From the NCBI RefSeq assembly GCF_900100625.1, contig NZ_FMTY01000002.1, positions 520,768 to 584,767 of the forward strand: DNA of 64,000 bases. Direction: 5' to 3'. The notes under the pieces are model-generated. The model was not told the DNA's origin. It ran no database searches and worked only from the letters and a program-made list of their open reading frames with translations. Positions within the stretch are counted from its first letter, which is position 1; every line of letters begins with the position of its first letter. Both the position numbers and the translations under genes were made by a program. The DNA comes from Flavobacterium saliperosum. GTDB lineage: Bacteria; Bacteroidota; Bacteroidia; Flavobacteriales; Flavobacteriaceae. Positions 25,334-32,433 of the stretch are shown here, piece after piece.

Positions 25334-26287
25334 ATGCAAAACATTCCTAGTGTTGACTTACGTGATTTCCTGTCGGGTGACCCGGCACGTAAACAAAAAT
25401 TTGTAAATGAAATCGGAAAAGCCTACGAAGAAATCGGATTCGTAGCATTAAAAGGTCATTTTTTAGATGACAAATTAGTTGATGAACTTTATGGTGAAGT
25501 TCGTAATTTCTTCAACCTTCCTTTAGAGGTGAAAAGCAAATACGAAATCCCGGGCATTGGCGGACAACGAGGTTATGTTTCGTTTGGTAAAGAGCATGCA
25601 AAAGGTCGCTCAGCTGGTGACTTAAAAGAATTCTGGCACTTTGGCCAGTACGTTAGCAAAGATTCAAAATATGCCGACGAATATCCTGAAAACGTTACCG
25701 TTACCGAATTACCAAAATTCAATACCGTAGGTAAAGAAGCCTACCAAATGCTTGAAAAAACAGGTGTTTACGTATTGAGAGCTTTGGCAATTTATATCGG
25801 ATTGGACGAGTTCTACTTTGATAAATTCATCAAAGACGGAAACAGTATTTTAAGACCAATCCACTACCCTCCTATTACTGATGAGCCGAAAGACGGTGCC
25901 GTTCGTGCAGCCGCTCACGGTGATATCAACTTAATCACGCTTTTAATGGGTGCTCAGGGTAAAGGATTACAGGTTCAAAACCATGACGGACAATGGATTG
26001 ACGCCATTGCTGAACCGGACGAATTAGTAATCAATGTGGGCGATATGTTATCCCGTCATACGAATAACAAACTGAAATCAACCATTCATCAGGTGGTAAA
26101 TCCGCCAAGAGAATTATGGGGTACTTCCCGTTTTTCAATTCCGTTCTTTATGCACCCGGTTGGCGACATGCCGCTAAATTGTTTAGAAAACTGTATTGAT
26201 GCGGATCATCCAAAATTATACGATGATATCACTGCAGGTGATTTCTTATACGAACGTTTGGTAGACTTAGGATTAATTAAAAAATAA
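25334..26287 (+). CDS. Isopenicillin N synthase family oxygenase (Fe(II)/2-oxoglutarate type)
   Basis: The 317-residue protein has both domains of the family: the N-terminal DIOX_N part (IPSVDLRDFLSGDPARKQKF and YGEVRNFFNLPLEVKSKYE) and the C-terminal jelly roll. The metal ligands are His195 and Asp197 (AAHGDINLITLL) and His252 (STIHQVVNP), with Arg266 (TSRFS) as the expected co-substrate anchor. It is probably a 2-oxoglutarate-dependent oxygenase; no antibiotic synthesis is implied. Substrate unknown. It stands alone with its own promoter and terminator. Confidence 0.9.
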   Translation: MQNIPSVDLRDFLSGDPARKQKFVNEIGKAYEEIGFVALKGHFLDDKLVDELYGEVRNFFNLPLEVKSKYEIPGIGGQRGYVSFGKEHAKGRSAGDLKEFWHFGQYVSKDSKYADEYPENVTVTELPKFNTVGKEAYQMLEKTGVYVLRALAIYIGLDEFYFDKFIKDGNSILRPIHYPPITDEPKDGAVRAAAHGDINLITLLMGAQGKGLQVQNHDGQWIDAIAEPDELVINVGDMLSRHTNNKLKSTIHQVVNPPRELWGTSRFSIPFFMHPVGDMPLNCLENCIDADHPKLYDDITAGDFLYERLVDLGLIKK

Positions 26288-26307
26288 TCCCTAAATTTAT
26301 ACTTTTA

Positions 26308-26345
26308 TAAAAAGACATTGAGTTTATGCTTGATGTCTTTTTGAT
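26308..26345 (+). terminator. Hairpin terminator after the oxygenase gene
   Basis: AAAAGACAT pairs with ATGTCTTTT around a 14-nt loop and ends in a T run, 20 bp after the stop codon of the oxygenase gene. Confidence 0.6.
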
Positions 26346-26450
26346 TTTAAATTATTTCACAAAGTTGCACAGAGAAAACCCAGAGATTCGCAAAGTTTTA
26401 AAAATCTGCGAAAATCAGTTCAATCCGTGTTATCTGCGTTCAATTAAATA
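26345..26450 (+). repeat. Degenerate intergenic repeat with ATC-starting units of 9-11 nt
   Basis: The spacer carries ATCTGCGAAA, ATCAGTTCA, ATCCGTGTT and ATCTGCGTTCA in a row (26402-26440), ending about 14 nt before the SUI1 start. Before it is TTCACAAAGTTGCACAGAG...GATTCGCAAAGTTTT. Sequences of this kind (variants of ATCCGTGTAATCTGCG) recur in intergenic DNA of Bacteroidota as I recall. It looks like a second family of short-period leader repeats, distinct from the octamers. Confidence 0.5.
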
Positions 26451-26453
26451 ATC

Positions 26454-26786
26454 ATGGATTTACAAGACCAATTAAAAAACCTGTTCCCAGATCACGTTCC
26501 TTCCAACGAACCCGAAGAAGTTCAGAATGAAGAACATGCCCTTTTCATACAAAAAGAACCTTTACTCTGTAAATATGAAAAGCGAAAAGGAAACGCAACA
26601 ACCATCATTGAAGGGTACGAAGGCGATATTGAAGACTTTAAGATTTTAGCCAAAGAAATTAAAACGAAACTAAGTGTTGGCGGAAGTTTCAAAGACAATT
26701 CCATCATCATTCAAGGTGATTATCGTGACCGAATAATGACCATGCTAAAAGAAAAAGGATTTAAAGTTAAACGCGTTGGCGGTTGA
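26454..26786 (+). CDS. SUI1/eIF1-family translation factor (YciH-like)
   Basis: The 110-residue protein has a variable acidic N-terminus and the SUI1 core in the second half: KRKGNATTIIEGYEG, then the helix and strands with KLSVGGSFKDNSIIIQGDYR and a C-terminal KGFKVKRVGG. It resembles bacterial YciH, which influences start-codon selection. It is a stand-alone gene. Confidence 0.9.
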   Translation: MDLQDQLKNLFPDHVPSNEPEEVQNEEHALFIQKEPLLCKYEKRKGNATTIIEGYEGDIEDFKILAKEIKTKLSVGGSFKDNSIIIQGDYRDRIMTMLKEKGFKVKRVGG

Positions 26787-26821
26787 TTAGTTTACGACCT
26801 AAATCGAAAATATAAAACCCA

Positions 26822-26853
26822 ACAACTTAGTAACTCAGCAACTAAATAACAAA
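26822..26853 (+). repeat. Four tandem 8-nt units before the nucleoside phosphorylase start
   Basis: The units are ACAACTTA, GTAACTCA, GCAACTAA and ATAACAAA, in one register, ending 3 nt before the ATG at 26857. It is the same octamer type as at 14651 and 46515. Confidence 0.7.
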
Positions 26854-26856
26854 ATT

Positions 26857-27729
26857 ATGACAGATATAAAATCATCAGAATTAATATTAAATCCGGACGG
26901 AAGTGTGTATCACTTAAACCTGAAACCGGAGCACATTGCACACGACATCATCTTTGTTGGCGATCAGAACCGTGTAGAGAAAATCACCCAATTCTTTGAC
27001 CACATCGAATTTTCGACACAAAAACGCGAATTCAAAACACAAACCGGAACTTATAAAGGAAAACGCTTAACGGTAATGTCAACCGGAATTGGACCCGACA
27101 ATATCGACATCGTTATGAACGAATTGGATGCGTTGGTAAATATTGATTTGGTTACACGTCAGCCTAAAACAGAATTGACATCGTTAAACATCATCCGTAT
27201 CGGAACTTCAGGTTCATTACAGGCTGATATTCCTGTTGACAGTATCGTAATGTCGGAATACGGATTAGGACTTGACAACATGCTTCGCTCCTACATCATC
27301 GATTCCATCACGGATTCGGCTATTGAAGATGCATTCATCAGTCACACGAATTGGGATATGCGAAAAGGGAAACCTTATGTGGTAAAAGGTAGTGAAAAAT
27401 TAATGGCGCTTATCGGAAGTGATTCGATAAACAAAGGATTTACAGGAACAGCCGGAGGTTTTTACGGACCACAGGGTCGTGTATTACGATTAGCCATTCA
27501 GGACACTGATTTGAATGCGAAAATGGACAGCTTCAATTACAAAGGCACCCGAATGACCAATCTGGAAATGGAAACCGGAGCGATTTACGGTTTGGGGAAA
27601 TTGCTTGGACACGAAACATTATCAATGAATGCCATTATCGCCAACCGCGCCAACGGAACTTTCAGTGCAGATCCGTACAAAGCGGTGGATGAACTGATTG
27701 TGTATGTATTGAATAAATTGATTAGCTAA
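26857..27729 (+). CDS. Nucleoside phosphorylase, uridine phosphorylase-like
   Basis: The 290-residue protein has the PNP/UDP family pattern: IFVGDQNRVEKI near the N-terminus (phosphate site), VMSTGIGPDNIDIVMNEL, IRIGTSGSLQADIPVDSIV and the ribose-binding NLEMETGAIYGL. It cleaves a nucleoside with phosphate to base and ribose 1-phosphate for salvage. The sequence does not separate uridine from other nucleosides. The VOC gene follows after 1 bp. Confidence 0.88.
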   Translation: MTDIKSSELILNPDGSVYHLNLKPEHIAHDIIFVGDQNRVEKITQFFDHIEFSTQKREFKTQTGTYKGKRLTVMSTGIGPDNIDIVMNELDALVNIDLVTRQPKTELTSLNIIRIGTSGSLQADIPVDSIVMSEYGLGLDNMLRSYIIDSITDSAIEDAFISHTNWDMRKGKPYVVKGSEKLMALIGSDSINKGFTGTAGGFYGPQGRVLRLAIQDTDLNAKMDSFNYKGTRMTNLEMETGAIYGLGKLLGHETLSMNAIIANRANGTFSADPYKAVDELIVYVLNKLIS

Positions 27730-27730
27730 A

Positions 27731-28108
27731 ATGAAATTAAGGGTTGCCAGGCATACCGATGATTTGGAAAAAATCAAAACATTTTATACTGATGTTTTAG
27801 GTTTTGAAATCTTGGGGAGTTTTGAAAATCATGATAATTACCACGGGATTTTCATTGGAAAACCCAATTTAAATTGGCATTTCGAGTTTACAAAATCAGA
27901 TAAAAAAGCCAATCATTTTTCAGATGAGGATGATGTTTTGGTTTTGTATCCGGAAACAATTTCAGAATACAAAAAACTGATTAACAATACAATAAAAAAC
28001 AATATTTCAAGCATCACTTCAATAAATCCGTATTGGGATACCAATGGGAAAATGTTTTGTGACCCGGATGGATTCCGAATTATTATTTCAGATTTAAAAG
28101 CAACATAA
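27731..28108 (+). CDS. VOC family (glyoxalase/bleomycin resistance-like) protein
   Basis: The 125-residue protein shows the paired beta-alpha-beta-beta-beta modules of the vicinal oxygen chelate fold: LRVARHTDDLEKIKTFYTDVLGFEI at the N-terminus and YWDTNGKMFCDPDGFRIIIS at the C-terminus. It could be a lyase, dioxygenase or binding protein; the metal ligands are not clear enough to choose. Its stop overlaps the next start by 1 bp. Confidence 0.85.
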   Translation: MKLRVARHTDDLEKIKTFYTDVLGFEILGSFENHDNYHGIFIGKPNLNWHFEFTKSDKKANHFSDEDDVLVLYPETISEYKKLINNTIKNNISSITSINPYWDTNGKMFCDPDGFRIIISDLKAT

Positions 28109-28647
28109 TGGATTTAATTATAGAAACCGAACGCTTACTATTACGTGAAATGCTTCCTTCCGATAAAGAAGGAATTTTTCATTTAGATTCCGACATGGAT
28201 GTTCATGGATATTTAGGTAAAAATCCAATTAAAACCATGGAAGAGGCTCAGAATATCATTGATTTTGTGCGATTGCAATATCAGGAAAACGGTATCGGAC
28301 GATGGGCGGTTTTACTGAAAGAAAATCACGAATTCATTGGTTGGGCCGGATTAAAACTGGTTAAGGAAAACATCAACGGGCATCAGAATTTTTACGATTT
28401 GGGCTACCGATTTATCAAAAATTTTTGGCAGAAAGGTTATGGCTATGAAGCTGCAAAAGCCTGTCTGGATTATGCTTTCAACGTAATGCATCTCGAAACC
28501 GTTTATGCTCACGCCATGATTGGAAACGAGGGTTCAAAACGAATTTTGGAAAAAATAGGAATGAAAAACACCGGTACTTTCTTTCATGAAAATGATGAAT
28601 GTGTCTGGTTTGAATTGAATAAGAACGATTATTTGCAACAATTATGA
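28108..28647 (+). CDS. GNAT family N-acetyltransferase (RimJ/RimL-like)
   Basis: The 179-residue protein opens with IIETERLLLREMLPSDKEGIF, the usual RimJ/RimL-type start, and has the acetyl-CoA binding region YRFIKNFWQKGYGYEAAKAC and the C-terminal NEGSKRILEKIGMKNTG. The target is unknown. The gene overlaps its neighbours by 1 and 4 bp, so VOC, GNAT and the solute-binding protein are translationally coupled. Confidence 0.9.
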   Translation: MDLIIETERLLLREMLPSDKEGIFHLDSDMDVHGYLGKNPIKTMEEAQNIIDFVRLQYQENGIGRWAVLLKENHEFIGWAGLKLVKENINGHQNFYDLGYRFIKNFWQKGYGYEAAKACLDYAFNVMHLETVYAHAMIGNEGSKRILEKIGMKNTGTFFHENDECVWFELNKNDYLQQL

Positions 28648-29489
28648 AAACAGTACGAATAGCAGGCGTTCCCGAACATTTCAATCTCCCTTGGCATTTA
28701 TGTATCGAAAACGGTGAGTTTGATGAAGTGGATATTGATTTACAATGGACCGACGTTCCGGAAGGTACCGGAAAAATGTGCCAGCTGCTTCGCGACGGAG
28801 AAACCGATATGGCAGTTATTCTAACCGAAGGAATCGTAAGAGATATCGCCGGAGGTAATGACTCCTCAATTGTACAGGTTTATGTGCAATCTCCTTTGAT
28901 TTGGGGAATTCATGTGGATGCCAAATCGGATTATCAGCAATTATCGGATCTGGAAAATAAAAAAGTTGCAATTAGCCGCATGGGTTCCGGTTCGCATTTA
29001 ATGGCGATTGTGAATGCTGAAAACCAAAATTGGAATACTCAAAATCTGCAATTTGAAATCGTAAACACTATCGATGGAGCCGTTGAAGCCTTATCAACAG
29101 GGGTTGCCGATTATTTTATGTGGGAGCGATTCATGACCAAACCCTTAGTAGACAAGGGGATTTTCAGAAGAATTGCCGACTGCCCCACTCCTTGGCCTTG
29201 CTTCGTAATTGCGGTTAGGAATGAATTCCTGAAGAATAACAAACATGTTGTGGAACAGATTCTGGAAATCATCAACAATACTACAATAGAATTTAAGAAT
29301 ATTCCAAGTATCGACAGAACGTTAGCTTCAAAATACAATCAGAAACAAGAAGATATTCAGGAGTGGCTGAAATGTACCCGTTGGTCGCAAAAGAAATTAG
29401 ATAAACCTTCATTCGAAAAAGTACAAAACCAATTATTTGAGTTAAATTTGATTGATAAAAAACTGGACTACGAATCGGTTACAAAATAA
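28644..29489 (+). CDS. Cytoplasmic solute-binding-fold protein (ABC substrate-binding-like)
   Basis: The 281-residue protein has a type 2 periplasmic-binding-protein fold of the NMT1/THI5 kind: an N-terminal strand (VRIAGVPEHFNLPWHL), the motif LLRDGETDMAVILTEGIVRDI, the hinge segment KKVAISRMGSGSHLMAI and VEALSTGVADYFMWE. There is no signal peptide or lipobox and no ABC transporter gene nearby, so it probably acts in the cytoplasm, as a binding protein or an enzyme derived from one. It overlaps the GNAT gene by 4 bp. Confidence 0.8.
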   Translation: MKTVRIAGVPEHFNLPWHLCIENGEFDEVDIDLQWTDVPEGTGKMCQLLRDGETDMAVILTEGIVRDIAGGNDSSIVQVYVQSPLIWGIHVDAKSDYQQLSDLENKKVAISRMGSGSHLMAIVNAENQNWNTQNLQFEIVNTIDGAVEALSTGVADYFMWERFMTKPLVDKGIFRRIADCPTPWPCFVIAVRNEFLKNNKHVVEQILEIINNTTIEFKNIPSIDRTLASKYNQKQEDIQEWLKCTRWSQKKLDKPSFEKVQNQLFELNLIDKKLDYESVTK

Positions 29490-29512
29490 AAACAGCAGAA
29501 GGAAACTAACTA

Positions 29513-30445
29513 ATGATTCCACAAATTCCCCAAAAAATTAAAGTTGTAAGAGACAGGCTTTCATTACCAAAGCCTTGGGATACTGTTGTTATTTTCCTGC
29601 TGAACATTTTAATCGCCATTCCCATATTTATCATTGCCCATCAGAATTTAATAAACCCGGAATGGTGGTTGCACGTAGATCGAATCTTCTTATTCCTGAT
29701 AATCCTGATTGCCATACAATTGGCATTACGCTTGTTAAAAACCGTGATTATCATTTGTGTTTTCCTTTATCTGATTGCTTTGGTTTGGGGAACGCTTTTT
29801 GGCGGTTACGGATTCAATGCCGTTTATGAAGATTACCGTTCCATGGTGTATACTATGGCAGATGACCCTAATCCTCAGGATATTATCATTTCAAAACTAT
29901 TGCCTTTTCCAAACAAAGGTAAAATCATGGATGCCGTGAATTTCGACAATCCTAAAGTTCGAAACTTCGCCTTAATGGCTACGACCAAACATTTTACTCA
30001 AGTTAAAGGGTTTCGGGAATACCGAAGAATCATCCAGTGTTTTGCCGTTTTCAAAGAAGTCCGAAACCGCTGGAACTATGTCAATGATCCGAAAGGACAG
30101 GAATATATTGCTCATGCCAGCGAATCGTTACAGCATTTTTCCGGAGATTGTGATGACCATGCCATTTTAATGTCGGCACTTGTGAGAGCAGTTGGCGGTA
30201 CACCAAGAATCATTCATACCGGAGGGCATTTGTATCCCGAAATGTTAATCGGAAATAAAGCCGATCTGGAAAACATCAATTACCTCATAAAAGAAGTCTT
30301 GTTTGTAGATGAAAGCCGTGGCAAAGAGGTACATTACCACATAGACGAACGCGGGCAAATATGGCTGAATCTGGATTATACCGCAAAATATCCCGGAGGT
30401 CCTTTCATGAGTGAAGAAATTCTGGGAGCGCTTACATTCAATTAA
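29513..30445 (+). CDS. Membrane-anchored transglutaminase-like protein
   Basis: The 310-residue protein has two or three N-terminal membrane segments (residues about 20-41, 55-75 and 77-95), then a soluble domain with the transglutaminase-like core: HFSGDCDDHAILMSAL (catalytic Cys), HTGGHLYPEM (His) and a later WLNLDYTAKYPGG (candidate Asp). The motif order fits a papain-like cysteine protease/transglutaminase fold. It follows the solute-binding gene by 23 bp. Confidence 0.85.
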   Translation: MIPQIPQKIKVVRDRLSLPKPWDTVVIFLLNILIAIPIFIIAHQNLINPEWWLHVDRIFLFLIILIAIQLALRLLKTVIIICVFLYLIALVWGTLFGGYGFNAVYEDYRSMVYTMADDPNPQDIIISKLLPFPNKGKIMDAVNFDNPKVRNFALMATTKHFTQVKGFREYRRIIQCFAVFKEVRNRWNYVNDPKGQEYIAHASESLQHFSGDCDDHAILMSALVRAVGGTPRIIHTGGHLYPEMLIGNKADLENINYLIKEVLFVDESRGKEVHYHIDERGQIWLNLDYTAKYPGGPFMSEEILGALTFN

Positions 30446-30487
30446 GCAACCTTTTGCTATATTTACCATCATTAATAAAACACAGAT

Positions 30488-31075
30488 ATGAAAAAACTAG
30501 CTTTTTTAGCAACATTACTTTTTTTTCAGTTCACTAATGCTCAGGATTCCACTGCGGTGGAAACGATAAGTCCTATTACGCTCAAAAAAAACGAAATTAA
30601 ATTTGATGTGCTTTCTTTAATTGCGCGATCGCGAATCCATGTTAGTTACGAACGTTTCCTAAACAAAGATTTTGCAATAGGATTAAGCGGAAGTCTGACA
30701 AAAAGCAGTAAAAAAGAAGAAGATTTTGAAAACGGCTTCAATAAAACGTTGTCGCAATATGAAATAAATCCTTTTGTTCGTTATTCGTTGTCCAAAAGCG
30801 CAGTAAGCTATTATTTTATCGAAGGTTTTGTTTCTGTAAATGGTGGTAAATATAAAGAATTGAAGCGCTTGGAAGAAAATGGTTTCGGATATTGGGAAGC
30901 GGTGGAAAATAATTACACTGATTTAGCTGTTGGAGGTGCCTTAGGATACAAATTATACATCAAGGAAAAATTCGGAATCGAATTATTCGTGGGAGTGGGA
31001 CAAAATATTTTAAACACAGATGTTAGTCCGAAATATGTTCAACGCGTTGGGGCTAATTTTGGATACCGATTTTAA
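30488..31075 (+). CDS. Small outer-membrane beta-barrel protein
   Basis: The 195-residue protein has a signal peptide (LAFLATLLFFQFTNAQ) and alternating strands such as IHVSYERFLNKDFAIGLSGS, YEINPFVRYSLSK and GGALGYKLYIKEKFGIELFVG. It ends in a C-terminal aromatic strand (VGANFGYRF), as in 8-stranded barrels (DUF3575-like). Function unknown. Confidence 0.75.
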   Translation: MKKLAFLATLLFFQFTNAQDSTAVETISPITLKKNEIKFDVLSLIARSRIHVSYERFLNKDFAIGLSGSLTKSSKKEEDFENGFNKTLSQYEINPFVRYSLSKSAVSYYFIEGFVSVNGGKYKELKRLEENGFGYWEAVENNYTDLAVGGALGYKLYIKEKFGIELFVGVGQNILNTDVSPKYVQRVGANFGYRF

Positions 31076-31088
31076 ATAAAACACAACA

Positions 31089-31637
31089 ATGAAAACAATA
31101 AAACTATATTTAATAGCTGTTTTGGGGATACTATCCTTAGTATCGTGCAAAAATGATGATGAATTTTACAATGCCGTTTACATCTCGGTTCCCAATTTAA
31201 TAACCATTGATACTCCGGGAAGTTACGCCGTGGGAGACAATGTGGCTTTTCATACCGATTTCTCAAGATATCAGGACGAAAATGGATTAAGTACCCAGTT
31301 GGATATCTATATAACAAGTCAGGCTGAATCGTTCGGATTCGCATACCGACTTGAAAAAGAAACCGCACCCGATGTTTGGACTTCCATTTTACTAAATGAA
31401 GACGAATACAGTGTTGCCGAAGCCGTTTATCAATCCGGAACAATGACTTACAAATGCGATAAAGCCATTGCGTTAACTTCTGCAGGAGAATACCGTTTAA
31501 GTTTTGGCGAAAGTTATACCGGGAACCAGTCTACGGATTTGATTTCCAGAAATCCATCAAATAAAACATCGGTAAGAATCACCACCAATGCAAACAGTTT
31601 GGATGCACAAGGTTATTATTATTTCACGGTAAACTAA
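31089..31637 (+). CDS. Lipoprotein of unknown function, possible surface lipoprotein
   Basis: The 182-residue protein has a lipobox (LSLVSC) followed by KNDDEF, an acidic run after the lipidated Cys like the lipoprotein export signal that sends lipoproteins to the surface in Bacteroidota. The remainder is beta-rich and unrecognised. It starts 13 bp after the barrel gene, so the two may form a pair at the outer membrane. Confidence 0.72.
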   Translation: MKTIKLYLIAVLGILSLVSCKNDDEFYNAVYISVPNLITIDTPGSYAVGDNVAFHTDFSRYQDENGLSTQLDIYITSQAESFGFAYRLEKETAPDVWTSILLNEDEYSVAEAVYQSGTMTYKCDKAIALTSAGEYRLSFGESYTGNQSTDLISRNPSNKTSVRITTNANSLDAQGYYYFTVN

Positions 31638-31659
31638 TACTGTAAAACAAAATATCATG

Positions 31660-31688
31660 AAAAATCCACCTATTTGGGTGGATTTTTA
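31660..31688. terminator. Bidirectional terminator
   Basis: AAAATCCACC and GGTGGATTTTT pair around a TATTTG-type loop between convergent genes, with A and T runs on both sides. Confidence 0.8.
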
Positions 31689-32360
31689 TTACCAGAGAAT
31701 TTCTTCTTTCCCTTTTTCTTTCAGAAAGGCATTGGTTTTGACAAAGTGATTGTTTCCAAACCAAAAACCGCGATTGGCACTCAATGGCGACGGATGCCCC
31801 GACTCCAGAACCAAATGCTTAGTTCGATCAATTTTAGAACCTTTTTTAATAGCGAACCCACCCCAAAGCAGAAAAACAACATTCTCTTTTGTATCCGAGA
31901 TTTGCTGAATCACCGCATCGGTAAATAAATTCCATTTCAGGTGCTTATGACTGTTAGCCAAATCCTTACGAACCGACAAACTGGCATTTAAAAGCAATAT
32001 TCCCTGATCTGCCCAACGTTCCAGATTTCCCGAAGTGGGAAAAAACACACGATCAAATTCGTTGTTGATTTCCGTAAAAATATTCTTCAATGAAGGAGGA
32101 ATTGCCACGCCATCATTTACCGAAAAACACAAGCCGTTGGCCTCTCCATCGCCGTGGTAAGGATCCTGACCGATAATCACAACCTTGACGTCATCAAAAG
32201 CACAATGCCTAAACGCATTAAAAATCAATTCCTTTGGAGGAAAACAAGTGCCGTTCTGATATTCTTCTTCAACAGAATTCACCAGTTTTGCAAAATAGTC
32301 TTTGCCGGATTCGGAATCAAAAAACGGCTTCCAGGAAGAATGTATGTTTTCGGTGAACAT
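31689..32360 (-). CDS. ung: Uracil-DNA glycosylase
   Basis: The 223-residue protein is a family 1 UDG. The water-activating motif GQDPYH carries Asp66, and the C-terminal ESGHPSPLSANRGF carries the catalytic His189; the LLLNASLSV and FLLWG segments also fit. Length is normal. It removes uracil from DNA to start base excision repair. It is divergent from mutS2 with a 73-bp gap. Confidence 0.96.
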   Translation of the reverse strand: MFTENIHSSWKPFFDSESGKDYFAKLVNSVEEEYQNGTCFPPKELIFNAFRHCAFDDVKVVIIGQDPYHGDGEANGLCFSVNDGVAIPPSLKNIFTEINNEFDRVFFPTSGNLERWADQGILLLNASLSVRKDLANSHKHLKWNLFTDAVIQQISDTKENVVFLLWGGFAIKKGSKIDRTKHLVLESGHPSPLSANRGFWFGNNHFVKTNAFLKEKGKEEILW

Positions 32361-32382
32361 TTGCTAATTTTTTACAAATATA

Positions 32383-32430
32383 AACACTTTGATTCTTCAC
32401 TACTTTGTAACTTTGATGCTTTGATACTAT
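32383..32430 (+). repeat. Six tandem 8-nt units before the mutS2 start
   Basis: The units are AACACTTT, GATTCTTC, ACTACTTT, GTAACTTT, GATGCTTT and GATACTAT in one register (GNNNCTTT type), ending 3 nt before the ATG at 32434. It fills most of the short divergent spacer to ung, so promoters must overlap it. Confidence 0.65.
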
Positions 32431-32433
32431 AAA

